The notes under the pieces are model-generated. The model was given only the letters and a program-made list of their open reading frames with translations, was not told where the DNA came from and searched no databases. The translations under genes were made by a program, and so were the position numbers. A DNA stretch of 42,893 nucleotides from Pseudomonas sp. NFACC02 (GTDB lineage Bacteria; Pseudomonadota; Gammaproteobacteria; Pseudomonadales; Pseudomonadaceae): contig NZ_FOEO01000046.1 in assembly GCF_900110765.1 (NCBI RefSeq), positions 1-42,893 of the forward strand. The letters are read 5' to 3'. Positions 1 through 9,383 of this stretch are shown here, one piece after another (within the stretch, counting starts at the first letter, position 1; each line of letters starts with the position of its first letter).

Positions 1-19
1 AAGCCACGCTCCTACAGGG
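1..19 (-). repeat. REP-like element fragment at the window edge
   Basis: The first bases match the end of the REP-like core seen again at 1680-1711 and, in opposite orientation, at 42801-42827 ('CCACGCTCCTACAG'). The element is cut by the window boundary. Confidence 0.5.
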
Positions 20-104
20 TGGCGTGCGAAGTATCGATGCACGACCCAAGAATGCGAGGAGCGTTAGCTCCAGCCCACGCTGTTCATATACGCGACAGTC
101 CAGA

Positions 105-472
105 CACCACAAATCGCGACTTGGGTGCAGGCCAAACGCAGGCGGCGCGGAGTGGGTCGAGCGGCAGGGATGCCGCGAGAGCGCCGTCAGGGCATGGATG
201 CCCGTTCGGCGCGGGCCCACGGAGCGTCGTCGGAGTGCGGGTACCCGACGAAGGAGGGCCAAACCAGGAGCCGGGCACTTTTGGTTACTTTTGGTGCCTT
301 TTCAAAAGTGACCCGCCGGAGGGGCGGAAAGGTGATTCGGCGCCACCCGAGATAATGGATCTGCCCACCCTCCCAATGCCAAAACCAACGAACCAACAAA
401 CCGCGAACCTCAAAAACTAAAAAGCCCAACGTCGTCTACGTTTGGCCTGCCGCCAAGTCGCGTTCAGTGGTG
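105..472. repeat. Intergenic repeat element with imperfect terminal inverted ends
   Basis: The outer 42 bases (105-146) match the reverse complement of 431-472 at 34 of 42 positions by hand alignment. Both ends begin with CACCAC and share the blocks CGCGACTTGG and GCAGGCCAAACG. The part from 105 to about 316 occurs again in inverted orientation at 42498-42710. No transposase is encoded; open frames through it have no recognisable protein features. It is probably a non-autonomous, MITE-like or intergenic repeat family element. Bases 20-104 and 473-512 hold nothing I can recognise. Confidence 0.6.
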
Positions 473-512
473 CCTGAGTTTCAGTTGATACAGTCATGTG
501 TGATTTGCAGCG

Positions 513-1454
513 CTAAATCCAACCGCCCCACTGGAGAATGAAAATCCCGATGTTAGTGGTCACCGCTGCGGCAAGCGTGGTCATGACGATGATCGACGCC
601 GCCAGCGCGTGATTGCCTTCCGCCGCCCGCGCCATGACGAAACTCGCCGAGGCGGTCGGGGCGCCGAAGTACAGGAACAGAATCCCCAATTCTGCATGCC
701 GGAAGCCCAGCAACCATGCGCCGAAGGTACAGACCAGCGGCAGCCAGACCATCTTCATCATGCTCGCGCTAACCGCCAGCCCGCCACTTTCGCGCAACGA
801 TTTCAGCGACAGCGTGCCGCCGATGCACATCAAGGCCAGCGGCAGCGTCATTTGCGCCAGGTAACTGCCGGAGGTGTCGAGCCATTTCGGCAGGCCGATA
901 CCGAAGTAGGCGAAGGGCGTTGCCGCGACGATGCTGATGATCAGCGGGTTGGCCAATACGCTTTTGAAGATGCTCCACGGGTCCGACTTGATCACGGGGC
1001 TGTAGACCGCCAGCACCACGGTCGACAGCGTGTTGTAGAAGAGAATCACCAGCGCCGCGAGAATGGCGCCGAGGGAAATGCCGTAGTCGCCGTACATGCT
1101 CGCGGCCAGTGCAAGACCGATAACGCCGTTATTGCCGCGAAAGGCCCCCTGAACGTAGATGCCGCGCTCCACGAACGGCACGCGATAAATCGCCCAGCCC
1201 CAGACGAGGGCGAAGCCCACCAGGGTTGCAATGATGAAGTAGATCAACACGCCCGGTTGCAGGGCTGCGTGCAGGTCGGCGTGGATAATGCCGAGAAACA
1301 GCAGCGCCGGCATCGTGCAGTTGAACACCAGCGAGGAGGCGGTGTGAATGAACGTGTCGTTGATCCAGCCGACGCGTTTGAGCACCACACCCAGAAACAG
1401 CATGGCGAACACCGGCGCCGTGATGTTCAGGGTTTCCAGAAAAATTGCCAGCAT
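513..1454 (-). CDS. AEC-family (auxin efflux carrier-like) membrane transporter
   Basis: This is an inner-membrane transporter of 313 residues, normal for the AEC family (about 310). It is strongly hydrophobic, with the usual split of two helix bundles around a polar middle. Family members export or exchange organic acids and related anions; the substrate here cannot be read from the sequence. A TTG three codons upstream (1463) is possible, but it sits directly against the AGGG ribosome-binding sequence. The ATG at 1454 is about 10 bases from AGGG, so I chose it. The gene stands alone between repeats. A 13-base motif at 1532-1544, shared with kdgD and the FadR-type regulator gene, lies about 78 bases upstream. 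This suggests co-regulation with aldarate catabolism (inference). Confidence 0.85.
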   Translation of the reverse strand: MLAIFLETLNITAPVFAMLFLGVVLKRVGWINDTFIHTASSLVFNCTMPALLFLGIIHADLHAALQPGVLIYFIIATLVGFALVWGWAIYRVPFVERGIYVQGAFRGNNGVIGLALAASMYGDYGISLGAILAALVILFYNTLSTVVLAVYSPVIKSDPWSIFKSVLANPLIISIVAATPFAYFGIGLPKWLDTSGSYLAQMTLPLALMCIGGTLSLKSLRESGGLAVSASMMKMVWLPLVCTFGAWLLGFRHAELGILFLYFGAPTASASFVMARAAEGNHALAASIIVMTTLAAAVTTNIGIFILQWGGWI

Positions 1455-1531
1455 GCACGCCAAACCCTGAGCCGTCGTTAGGTGCCTAATGATAGGCCAG
1501 CGGGACGGAGAGTGTTACCGCGAATTGCGTA

Positions 1532-1544
1532 GTGATCGTACAAC
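1532..1544 (-). promoter_or_regulatory. Candidate FadR-type operator upstream of the AEC transporter
   Basis: On the minus strand this reads GTTGTACGATCAC, identical over 13 bases to the site at 22449-22461 and one base different from the site at 19437-19449. All three sites point toward the gene they precede, and all lie in intergenic DNA 40-80 bases from a start codon. Assignment to the regulator encoded at 21649-22407 is inference. Confidence 0.5.
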
Positions 1545-1591
1545 CTTCGACTAATCCGGCAGTTCTAGGAGCTGCCGGGGTGGCGTTCCAC

Positions 1592-1711
1592 CTTGTCCCG
1601 CGATCGGCGGGGAACCCGTCGTAATCCCGCATTTGTGGTGCGACAGACAAATCGGGTGCGCAGGCCACGACGACTTCGTCGCCGATCGCGGGACAAGCCA
1701 CGCTCCTACAG
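1592..1711. repeat. REP-like inverted pair
   Basis: Two 18-base arms (1592-1609 and 1680-1697) are perfect reverse complements, and the right arm continues into the common core ending CTCCTACAG at 1711. This fits the pseudomonad habit of paired, oppositely oriented REP units. The pair lies between the AEC transporter gene and the 3' end of the phosphatase gene. Confidence 0.7.
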
Positions 1712-1721
1712 TGGGAAGGCG

Positions 1722-3284
1722 TCAGGCGATGGGGGCCGGTTGTAGCTTCTTCTCGAACACCGATACGCCATCCAGATCGCGCAGGGTCACGGTCATCTCG
1801 CCGCTTTGTCCATCGATGTTCACCTCGCCAAAAAACTGAAACCCGGCAAACGGCGAGGTGTTCTGGGCGGGCGGGGCTTTCTGGAACACCAGTTCAGGGC
1901 CGAAGGTCTTGTCCAGCGTGTTAGGTCCGTAGCTACCCGCGTTCAGTGGCCCGGCGACGAACTCCCAGAAGGGGTCGAAATCCTGGAACACGGCCTGATC
2001 CGGCTGATAGTGATGCGCGGCGCAATAATGCACGTCGGCGGTCAGCCACACGGTGTCGCGGATCTTCTGCTGACGCAGGAAACCGAGCAGCTCGGCGACT
2101 TCCAGCTCACGCCCCTTGGGTGCGCCGTTATCGGCGTTGGCAATCGCCTCCCAGCGCATCACGCCGGGGCTGACTTCACCATCCGGCACTCCCAGGCCGA
2201 TGGGCATGTCGGCCGCGATCACTTTCCATTGCGCGCCGGACGCCTGCAGTTCGCGCTTGAGCCAGTCCAGTTGCGTGCGACCAAGAAATGCCGTCGTCGG
2301 CCCCGGCTTGTCGGCCAGGTTGGCATCGTTGCCGTCGCGGTAACTGCGCATGTCGAGGACAAACACGTCGAGCATCGGCCCGTAGCTCAGCTTTCGGTAT
2401 ACCCGCCCGCCGTTGTCGGCACTTTGCAGACGCATCGGCGCGTACTCCAGAAACGCCTGACGCCCGCGCGAGGCCAGCAACTGGATGTCCTTCACCTTGT
2501 AGCGGTCGTCCAGTTGCTTGCTCGGCGACCAGTTGTTGCTGACTTCGTGGTCGTCCCACTGCCAGATCTGCGGAACCTCGGCATTGAAGCGACGCAGGTT
2601 TTCGTCCATCAGGTTGTAGCGATAAGCACCCCGGTATTCATCCAGGGTTTCAGCGACTTTGCTCTTCTCTTCGGTGGTGATGTTGCGCCAGATCCGGCCG
2701 CTTTCGGTGACCACTTCGGCAGGCACCGGACCGTCGGCGTAAATGGTGTCACCGCTGTGAATGAAGAAGTCCGGCAATCGAAGACGCATGGCTTCGTAGA
2801 TGCGCATGCCGCCGATGTCCGGGTTGATCCCGAAACCCTGGCCGACGGTGTCGCCGCTCCAGACGAACCGGATGTCGCGGCGCGCCTGAGGCACGCTGCG
2901 CAGATGCCCGAACCAGGGTTCGCTGGCAACCCCGGTCTGGGCGTCTTCGAAGAACACGCGATAGAAGATGGCCTGATCAACCGGCAGCCCGGTCAGTTCG
3001 ACGCGGGCGGTGAAATCGGTGCGTTGGTCAGCCAGCAACGAAACGGTACGGCGCGGATTGCTGAACAGACTGCGGGTGTCCCACTCGACGACCATGCGCG
3101 AGGGGCGATCACTGCGGCTCCAGACCATCGCGCGATCACCTTGCAGGTCGCCCGACTGCACGCCGTCGGTCATTTTCGGACGGTCCTTGACCGAGGCGAT
3201 GACGGCGGGGGCCAGACCCGGCAAGAGCAGGCCGGCGCCAGCGGCCTGAATGATGCGACGGCGTGTCAGGTCGAACTGAGTCAT
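1722..3284 (-). CDS. phoD: PhoD-like alkaline phosphatase/phosphodiesterase, Tat-exported
   Basis: A secreted metallophosphoesterase of 520 residues that would release phosphate from mono- or diesters in the periplasm or outside the cell. The N-terminus carries a twin-arginine signal (TRRRIIQ at residues 7-13, then a hydrophobic stretch to about residue 30). PhoD hallmarks follow in order: WSGDTVGQG (142-150), HSGDTIYADG (176-185), WDDHEVSNNW (243-252), a later DMRSYR, and TADVHY near the C-terminus, which supply metal-binding Asp and His residues. The ATG at 3284 has GAGAGGG about 7 bases upstream; a TTG at 3299 in the same frame lacks such a site. The gene stands alone. A Pho box was not identified. 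Confidence 0.92.
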   Translation of the reverse strand: MTQFDLTRRRIIQAAGAGLLLPGLAPAVIASVKDRPKMTDGVQSGDLQGDRAMVWSRSDRPSRMVVEWDTRSLFSNPRRTVSLLADQRTDFTARVELTGLPVDQAIFYRVFFEDAQTGVASEPWFGHLRSVPQARRDIRFVWSGDTVGQGFGINPDIGGMRIYEAMRLRLPDFFIHSGDTIYADGPVPAEVVTESGRIWRNITTEEKSKVAETLDEYRGAYRYNLMDENLRRFNAEVPQIWQWDDHEVSNNWSPSKQLDDRYKVKDIQLLASRGRQAFLEYAPMRLQSADNGGRVYRKLSYGPMLDVFVLDMRSYRDGNDANLADKPGPTTAFLGRTQLDWLKRELQASGAQWKVIAADMPIGLGVPDGEVSPGVMRWEAIANADNGAPKGRELEVAELLGFLRQQKIRDTVWLTADVHYCAAHHYQPDQAVFQDFDPFWEFVAGPLNAGSYGPNTLDKTFGPELVFQKAPPAQNTSPFAGFQFFGEVNIDGQSGEMTVTLRDLDGVSVFEKKLQPAPIA

Positions 3285-3386
3285 TGTGTTCCCTCTCAAG
3301 CGAATGCCAAAGCAAGGAACCTAACAATCGATTGTTGGGGGAATGTGACAAGCGGGAAAGGAATGTGTTGGCGGTTAGAGCGCCTT

Positions 3387-3447
3387 CGCGGGCAAGCGCG
3401 CTCCTACAGATGGACGCATTCCAATTGTAGGAGCGCGCTTGCCCGCG
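3387..3447. repeat. REP hairpin after the fruBKA operon
   Basis: Two perfect 22-base inverted arms (3387-3408 and 3426-3447) are separated by 17 bases. The arms contain the GTAGGAGCGCGCTTGCCCGCG core found again at 19544-19676. It sits 24 bases beyond the fruA stop, so in RNA it would form a strong hairpin that could protect the 3' end. It lacks a T-tract. Confidence 0.75.
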
Positions 3448-3470
3448 ATGACGTGAGATGGCCCACCCGA

Positions 3471-5210
3471 TCAAGCGCCCGCTGGCACCGCGTCCAGCTC
3501 CACCGCTTCCGGACGCTTCAACACCGCATACAACACCCCCGTCGCGACGCTGCCCACGATGATGGCCAGCAAATACAGCAAGGCATGGTTGATCGCGTTC
3601 GGGATCAACAACACGAACAAGCCACCGTGCGGCGCCATCAGCTTGCAGCCGAAGAACATCGACAGCGCGCCGGTCAGCGCACCGCCGACCACACTGGCCG
3701 GAATCACCCGCAGCGGGTCCTTCGCGGCGAACGGAATCGCGCCCTCGGAGATAAAGCACAGCCCCAGCACGAACGCCGCCTTCCCTGCTTCACGCTCGCT
3801 TTGGGCGAACTTGCGGCGGGCAATGACGCTGGCGATGCCCATGCCGATCGGCGGGACCATACCGGCGGCCATCGCGGCGGCCATCGGCGCGTAACTCTGA
3901 GACGCCAACAGGCCGACCGAGAACGCATACGACGCCTTGTTGATCGGGCCGCCCAGGTCGACGCACATCATCGCGCCCAGCAGCACACCCAGCAGAATCG
4001 CGTTGGTGGTGCCCATGCTGTCAAGGAAGTGGGTCAGCCCTTCGAGCATGCCCGCCACCGGTTTGCCGACCACGTAGATCATCACCAGGCCGGTGAACAG
4101 GCTCGCCAGTAGCGGAATGATCAGGATTGGTTTGAGCGCCTCGACGCTGGCGGGCAGCTTCGCGTAACGGTTGATCGCCGCCGCGCTGTAGCCCGCCAGA
4201 AAGCCTGCGATGATGCCGCCGATGAACCCGGCGCCCAAGGTGCTGGCCAACAGGCCGCCGATCATGCCTGGCGCAAGGCCCGGCCGGTCCGCGATGGAAT
4301 AGGCGATGTACCCCGCCAGCAACGGCACCATCAGTTTGAATGCGGCATCACCGCCGATCTGCATCAGCGCTGCGGCCAGCGTGCCTTGTTCCTTGAAGGC
4401 GGTGATGCCGAACACGAACGACAGCGCGATCAACAAACCGCCGGCCACCACCATTGGCAGCATGAACGACACGCCGGTGAGCAGATGCTTGTAGACACCG
4501 GTTTTCTCCTTCTTGCCCGGCGCCTTTGACTTAGCGGCGGCCGATTCGACTTCCGCTTCGGCCAACGCCTTTTTCAACGTCGCCTCGGACTGCTTCAGCG
4601 CAATGCCGGTGCCGCAGCGATAGATGCGCTTGCCGGCAAACCGCTCGGTCGCCACTTCGATGTCCGCCGCCAGCAGTACCACGTCAGCCTCGGCAATCGC
4701 CTGGGCACTGAGCGGGTTACGCGCGCCGACCGATCCTTGTGTTTCCACCTGCAGGTCGTAGCCCAGTTTCTTCGCCGCCTGCTGGATCGCTTCGGCGGCC
4801 ATGAAGGTGTGCGCGACGCCGGTCGGGCACGCGGTCACGGCCACCAGACGCGGCACAGCATTGACAGCAGATGCCGACGGTTCAGTGGTGACGCTGACGG
4901 TGTAGACCGTCGCCAGCTCGCTGGCCGACCGCACAAAGCTGTCGACATCCTGCAGCGCTTGGGACGGAGTCGATTGATACAGGCGCTTGCCCGCAAACCG
5001 CTTGAGGTCCAAAGGCCCCGTGTTGACCACCAACACCCAGTCCGCTGCCTCGATGTCGGCAGCCGACAGCTGTTTTTCCGGATGGCGCGGGTCATGTACT
5101 TCGACGCAGGTGCTCCAGCCCTGACGTTGCGCGGCTGCACCGAGCAGACGCGCACTGAGGACACTGCTGATTTTTCCGTTCGGACAGGCCGTAACAATGG
5201 CTAACTTCAT
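3471..5210 (-). CDS. fruA: PTS fructose transporter subunit EIIBC
   Basis: An inner-membrane permease of 579 residues that imports fructose and phosphorylates it to fructose-1-phosphate. Two tandem IIB-type domains come first. The first (about 1-100) has VTACPNG with Cys9. The second (about 122-220) has the canonical phosphocysteine motif TACPTGVAHT with Cys128. An Ala/Lys-rich linker (about 221-238) leads into the multi-helix IIC domain (about 240-570). The first IIB lacks the G-(V/I)-AHT continuation, so it is probably the non-catalytic IIB' domain known in enterobacterial FruA. The ATG at 5210 has GAGGAAACGGG just upstream. It is the last gene of fruBKA, 31 bases after fruK. Confidence 0.97.
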   Translation of the reverse strand: MKLAIVTACPNGKISSVLSARLLGAAAQRQGWSTCVEVHDPRHPEKQLSAADIEAADWVLVVNTGPLDLKRFAGKRLYQSTPSQALQDVDSFVRSASELATVYTVSVTTEPSASAVNAVPRLVAVTACPTGVAHTFMAAEAIQQAAKKLGYDLQVETQGSVGARNPLSAQAIAEADVVLLAADIEVATERFAGKRIYRCGTGIALKQSEATLKKALAEAEVESAAAKSKAPGKKEKTGVYKHLLTGVSFMLPMVVAGGLLIALSFVFGITAFKEQGTLAAALMQIGGDAAFKLMVPLLAGYIAYSIADRPGLAPGMIGGLLASTLGAGFIGGIIAGFLAGYSAAAINRYAKLPASVEALKPILIIPLLASLFTGLVMIYVVGKPVAGMLEGLTHFLDSMGTTNAILLGVLLGAMMCVDLGGPINKASYAFSVGLLASQSYAPMAAAMAAGMVPPIGMGIASVIARRKFAQSEREAGKAAFVLGLCFISEGAIPFAAKDPLRVIPASVVGGALTGALSMFFGCKLMAPHGGLFVLLIPNAINHALLYLLAIIVGSVATGVLYAVLKRPEAVELDAVPAGA

Positions 5211-5241
5211 CCCGTTTCCTCTCTTCTTGTTCGATTCGGCG

Positions 5242-6180
5242 TTATGCAGTCAGTGCGCGTACATTGACGCCGCTTGCCAGCCGCTTGAGTTGCACGGTGT
5301 CGTTGATCCCGAAACCAATCTGGGTCACCGCCATCGCCGCTATCGCCGTCGCAATGCGCAACGTCTGTTCGGGCGAGTGACCACTGAGCAAGCCGTGAAC
5401 CATGCCCGCCAGCAACGAATCCCCGGCCCCCACCGTGCTCGCGACCGTGACTTTTGGCGGCAATGCCTGCAACGCAACAGTGGAGCTGAACCAGTGCACG
5501 CCCTCCGCGCCTTGGGAAATCACCACATGCTCGATGCCGCGCTGACGCAACGCAGCGGCTGCCTCGGCTTGAGCCGCAATCGAGATGATCGGCGCATCCA
5601 GTGCATCGGCCAGTTCTTCGGTGTTGGGCTTGATCATCCAGGGCGACGCTTCAAGCCCGGCGCGCAAGGCTTCACCGCTGGTGTCCAGCGCGACTTTCAG
5701 CCCCATGGCGTTGAGGCGCAGCAGCAGCGTTTTCAACCACTGCGCGTCGACACCGCGAGGCAGACTGCCCGCCACCACCACTGCGTCGAAATCGCCGGCG
5801 ATCTGCTCGATGCGGGTCGCCAGCGCTTGCTGCGCCGCCGCACTGACGTCAGGGCCCGGGCCGTTCAGGTCGGTGATGCGGCCAGTGCTTTCCGCGAGCT
5901 TGATGTTGCTGCGCGTCTCGCCGGGCACACGCACGAACTCGTCGACAAACCCTCGTTTGGCGAACAGCGACTCGAACGGCAACTGATTGTCGACCCCGAG
6001 AAACCCCGCCACGGTCAATTCATGCCCCAGATCCGCGAGGACCTGCGCCACGTTGATGCCTTTGCCCGCTGCATGACTGAGCATGCAATCGCTGCGGTTG
6101 ACCTGTCCGACCTGCAACGGCCCCAATTGCACCGTCAGGTCGAGCGCCGGGTTCATGGTCAATGTCAGAATTTTCGCCAT
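5242..6180 (-). CDS. fruK: 1-phosphofructokinase
   Basis: A cytoplasmic PfkB-family sugar kinase of 312 residues that converts fructose-1-phosphate and ATP to fructose-1,6-bisphosphate. The N-terminal TMNPALDLTV and the GKGINVA motif (39-45) fit the hexose-1-phosphate kinase branch. The C-terminal TVGAGDSLLAG (249-259) carries the catalytic base Asp254 and the anion hole. Its ATG overlaps the fruB stop by one base (TAATG), so translation is probably coupled to fruB. The product feeds lower glycolysis and gluconeogenesis, which matters in pseudomonads that lack 6-phosphofructokinase (family knowledge). Confidence 0.97.
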   Translation of the reverse strand: MAKILTLTMNPALDLTVQLGPLQVGQVNRSDCMLSHAAGKGINVAQVLADLGHELTVAGFLGVDNQLPFESLFAKRGFVDEFVRVPGETRSNIKLAESTGRITDLNGPGPDVSAAAQQALATRIEQIAGDFDAVVVAGSLPRGVDAQWLKTLLLRLNAMGLKVALDTSGEALRAGLEASPWMIKPNTEELADALDAPIISIAAQAEAAAALRQRGIEHVVISQGAEGVHWFSSTVALQALPPKVTVASTVGAGDSLLAGMVHGLLSGHSPEQTLRIATAIAAMAVTQIGFGINDTVQLKRLASGVNVRALTA

Positions 6181-9044
6181 TACAGCCCCTCCACGAGGGC
6201 ACGCACTTCAGCGGCACTCCCCACAGCCAGCGCGGCCTGCGCGAGCTGTCGGGCACCAATCACATTCAAGTCACGCACGCAGGCTTTCACTTCGCCCACA
6301 CTGCGCGCCGCGACACTCAATTCATCCACGCCCAGACCGACCAGCACGGGCACCGCCAGCGGATCAGCCGCCAATTCGCCGCACACACCGACCCATTTGC
6401 CATGGGCATGGGCCGCGCGCACGGTGATGTCGATCAGTTGCAGCACCGCAGGGTGCAAGCCGTCGGCCTGGGCCGATAACGTCGGATGGCCGCGGTCGAT
6501 GGCCAGCGTGTATTGCGTCAGGTCGTTGGTGCCGACGCTGAAGAAGTCCACTTCCCTGGCCAGCACCGGCGCCAGCAAGGCGGCCGACGGCACCTCGATC
6601 ATGATCCCCAACTGAAGATCGGCGACCGGAATCTCCAGCCGCAGGCGCTCGGTCATGTCCCGCGCCTGACGCCACTCTTCGACGGTGCCGACCATCGGGA
6701 ACATGATGCGCAGAGGACGGTTGTCGGCCGCACGCAGCAACGCGCGCAGCTGGCTTTCCATCACGTCTGGACGTTGCAGGGTCAGGCGAATGCCGCGCAC
6801 GCCCAGAAACGGGTTTTCTTCCTTGTCGATGGGCCAGTACGGCAGCGGTTTGTCGCCGCCGACGTCCAGCGTGCGAACGACCAGTGGACGTCCCTGGAGG
6901 TCGTCGAGCACGCGGCGGTATTCGGCTTCTTGCGTCGCTTCATCGGGCGCGGAACTGTGCGCCATGAACAGTAATTCGGTGCGCAACAGACCGATGCCCT
7001 CGGCGCCCTGCTCCACGGCCGCCGGCGTACCGGCGCTGTCGCCGATATTGGCGAACACTTCGACCGGGTGGCCGTCCTTGGTGATGGCCGGCTCCATGCG
7101 CAATGCCGCGGCGGCTTTCAGGCGCTGCTCGCGGGTGTCGCGGTCAAGCAGCGCGCGCTGTAGCGTCAGGTCATCGGGCGCGACATCGAGACGGCCGCGC
7201 TGGCCATCGATCAGCAGGCGCGTGCCGGACTTGATCAGCAGCACGGCATCGCCCGCGCCGACCAGCGCAGGAATGCCCAGCGCCCGGGCAACGATGGCGC
7301 TGTGGGCCGTCGCCCCGCCGCGCGCGGTCAGAATCCCGGCGACGCGAGCCGGGTCCAGACGCGCGACATCAGAAGGACCGACTTCGTCCATCACCAGGAT
7401 GTAAGGCTCTTCAGGCTCGATCAGGTCGTCGACACCGCAGATCTGCGCCAACACACGGCGACCCACATCGCGAAGGTCGGCGGCGCGCTCGGCCAGGAGC
7501 GCGTCCTTGAGCTGTTCCTGTTGCACGGCGGCGGCTTCGATCACCTTCATCCACGCGGCGGCAGCGCTCTCGCCTTGTTTCAGGCGCAATACGACCTCGT
7601 CGACCAGCTCAGGGTCTTCGAGCATTTCTTGGTGAGTGACGAAAATCTCGCGAATGGCCTTGGCGGTGCTGCGCTGAATCAGCGCCTCGATGTCGTGACG
7701 CACTTGCTCCAGGGCCGCGTGCAGACGTTCGTGCTCGGCGGTGTGGGACTCGCCGCGCAACGGGTAGTCGAACACGGGCAGCACGTGCACATGGGCAGGG
7801 CCGGTGGCGATGCCCGGCGCGGCGGGCACCGCTTGTATCTGTGAACCGTCAGCCGGTGCCTTCAGGGATTGTTTCTCCGGCACGGTGGCGACCGGCGTCC
7901 GCGCGGTTTCGGTCGGCAGCGGCTCGATCTCCTCACCCAGGCCCTCCCGCACGGCAGCAACCAGCGCGGGCAACGCATCCGCTGCCACGGCGGGTTCTGC
8001 GATGAACTCCAGGACTTGGCCACGACGAACGCCCAGGCTCAGCAGTTTGCTCAGGCTTTTCGCGGACACCGGGTTCTCGGTCGAATCGACAATGCGCACC
8101 CGCACGTCGCCCTCGAAGCCCTTCGCCAGCTGAGCGAGGATCTTGGCCGGCCGTGCGTGCAAGCCGTGAGCATTGGCCAACACCACACGTTCGCTCGGCC
8201 AGTCTGGCGGCACGTCACCGCCCAGTGCCTGAAGGACGGCGCGGCTGCTGGTGGCCTGGCCCAGTTCATGGCCACGCCCTTCGATCAGCAATGCACAGAG
8301 CCGCTCCAGCAGCGCTTGATGGGATTCACCCAGGCTGGCCAGACAGAACAGGCCGGTCAGCGGTTGCCCCAGATGACGCATCGGTTTGTCCGGGGTGACG
8401 AACGCCAGCCCGGGTTTGTTGACCATCTGCTCACTGTGCAGCCACCAGAGTCCCTCGCCCAGCGGCAACGGCTCGACCTGTTGCAGCACAGCGGCGAATC
8501 CGTTGTTGACACAGTCCGCGCGACGCAACAGCCGTGCGCCCCGCCAGACCAGTTCCTCAAAATCATCCACCGAGGCGCCCAGGCTGATCATCTGCGCATC
8601 CAGCGCAAGCTCCTGCGGCGCGCCTTGCAGCAGCTTGAGCAGCGACTCGGGACTCTTCGCCTGACGCAAGGCTTCGCCGAGGTCGGTTTCGCCCAGGGCG
8701 CGGGTCAGCAGTTGCAGCAGACGCAGGTGCTCATCGGACTTGGCGGCAATACCAATGGCCAGGTAGACCATCTGCCCGTCGCCCCAATCCACGCCCTGCG
8801 GGAACTGCATCAGGCGCACGCCCGTGGCAAACACCTGATCGCGGGTTTGCGGCGTGCCGTGAGGAATTGCGATGCCCTGCCCCAGAAAGGTCGAGCCCTG
8901 CTGTTCGCGGGCCTGCAAACCTTGCAGGTAACCCGGCGCTACCAGGCCATCGGCGACCAACAGGTCAGCGAGCAACTGCAACGCGGCAGGTTTGTCGGTC
9001 GCCACCTGGTCCATGGAAATTTGCTCAACGGTCAGCTCGAGCAT
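6180..9044 (-). CDS. fruB: Multiphosphoryl transfer protein EI-HPr-EIIA(Fru)
   Basis: A 954-residue cytoplasmic fusion that moves phosphate from PEP to FruA. The domains run in order: IIA-Fru (about 1-145) with the phosphohistidine in IPHGTP (His62); a connecting domain (about 155-275) without a recognisable active site; HPr (about 285-370) with NAHGLHARPA (His296); and enzyme I (about 403-950). Enzyme I has GGATAHS (His581), the DVGGDKPLPYWP and GVRGIRLTLQ segments, the PEP-binding GTNDLTQY, and GVCGELAAD near the C-terminus with its catalytic Cys. GGAGAAAGGC lies directly upstream of the ATG. It is the first gene of the operon, transcribed away from fruR. Confidence 0.97.
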   Translation of the reverse strand: MLELTVEQISMDQVATDKPAALQLLADLLVADGLVAPGYLQGLQAREQQGSTFLGQGIAIPHGTPQTRDQVFATGVRLMQFPQGVDWGDGQMVYLAIGIAAKSDEHLRLLQLLTRALGETDLGEALRQAKSPESLLKLLQGAPQELALDAQMISLGASVDDFEELVWRGARLLRRADCVNNGFAAVLQQVEPLPLGEGLWWLHSEQMVNKPGLAFVTPDKPMRHLGQPLTGLFCLASLGESHQALLERLCALLIEGRGHELGQATSSRAVLQALGGDVPPDWPSERVVLANAHGLHARPAKILAQLAKGFEGDVRVRIVDSTENPVSAKSLSKLLSLGVRRGQVLEFIAEPAVAADALPALVAAVREGLGEEIEPLPTETARTPVATVPEKQSLKAPADGSQIQAVPAAPGIATGPAHVHVLPVFDYPLRGESHTAEHERLHAALEQVRHDIEALIQRSTAKAIREIFVTHQEMLEDPELVDEVVLRLKQGESAAAAWMKVIEAAAVQQEQLKDALLAERAADLRDVGRRVLAQICGVDDLIEPEEPYILVMDEVGPSDVARLDPARVAGILTARGGATAHSAIVARALGIPALVGAGDAVLLIKSGTRLLIDGQRGRLDVAPDDLTLQRALLDRDTREQRLKAAAALRMEPAITKDGHPVEVFANIGDSAGTPAAVEQGAEGIGLLRTELLFMAHSSAPDEATQEAEYRRVLDDLQGRPLVVRTLDVGGDKPLPYWPIDKEENPFLGVRGIRLTLQRPDVMESQLRALLRAADNRPLRIMFPMVGTVEEWRQARDMTERLRLEIPVADLQLGIMIEVPSAALLAPVLAREVDFFSVGTNDLTQYTLAIDRGHPTLSAQADGLHPAVLQLIDITVRAAHAHGKWVGVCGELAADPLAVPVLVGLGVDELSVAARSVGEVKACVRDLNVIGARQLAQAALAVGSAAEVRALVEGL

Positions 9045-9172
9045 GCCTTTCTCCTGTACAGCGCACGGTGGCGCCTAATTTTTGTTGTAAGACCGTGTAT
9101 CAACGGTCAAATGCCGCAACAACGCCAGACTTCGACCGACGCTATTGCTCGATTACAGCCATAAACAGGCTT

Positions 9173-9188
9173 GCTGAATCGTTTAATC
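9173..9188. promoter_or_regulatory. FruR/Cra operator between fruB and fruR
   Basis: GCTGAATCGTTTAATC fits every position of the Cra consensus RSTGAAWCSNTHHW. It lies 129 bases upstream of the fruB ATG and 195 bases upstream of the fruR start, in the 339-base divergent intergenic region 9045-9383. FruR bound here could control both directions, with fructose-1-phosphate relieving repression (family knowledge). I saw no other convincing site or promoter in the rest of this region. Confidence 0.75.
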
Positions 9189-9383
9189 TAGATGGGCGGG
9201 CACGTTACTCGATAATCTCCGCAGATTGAAGCTCATCTGGTCGATTGCTGTAGGAAGCGTCCTAAAAAACCTGGGAGCTTCATTCATGCCCAGGGTCTGC
9301 TGTAATGATGACCGCGAATCGGTGAAAATCCTCCGCGCATAGATCCACCTTAATGACCCGCCCATAACAAAAGGAAGTTCGGC

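Noticed and set aside
1806..4112. Very long open frame (768 codons) on the plus strand opposite the phosphatase and fruA genes
   Set aside because: High-G+C antisense shadow: Arg/His-rich, no domain motifs, and it crosses two genes whose real products have complete family signatures on the other strand.
5197..6615. Plus-strand 472-codon frame opposite fruK and fruB
   Set aside because: Antisense shadow with low-complexity Gln/Arg/His composition; fruK and fruB motifs on the minus strand are intact.
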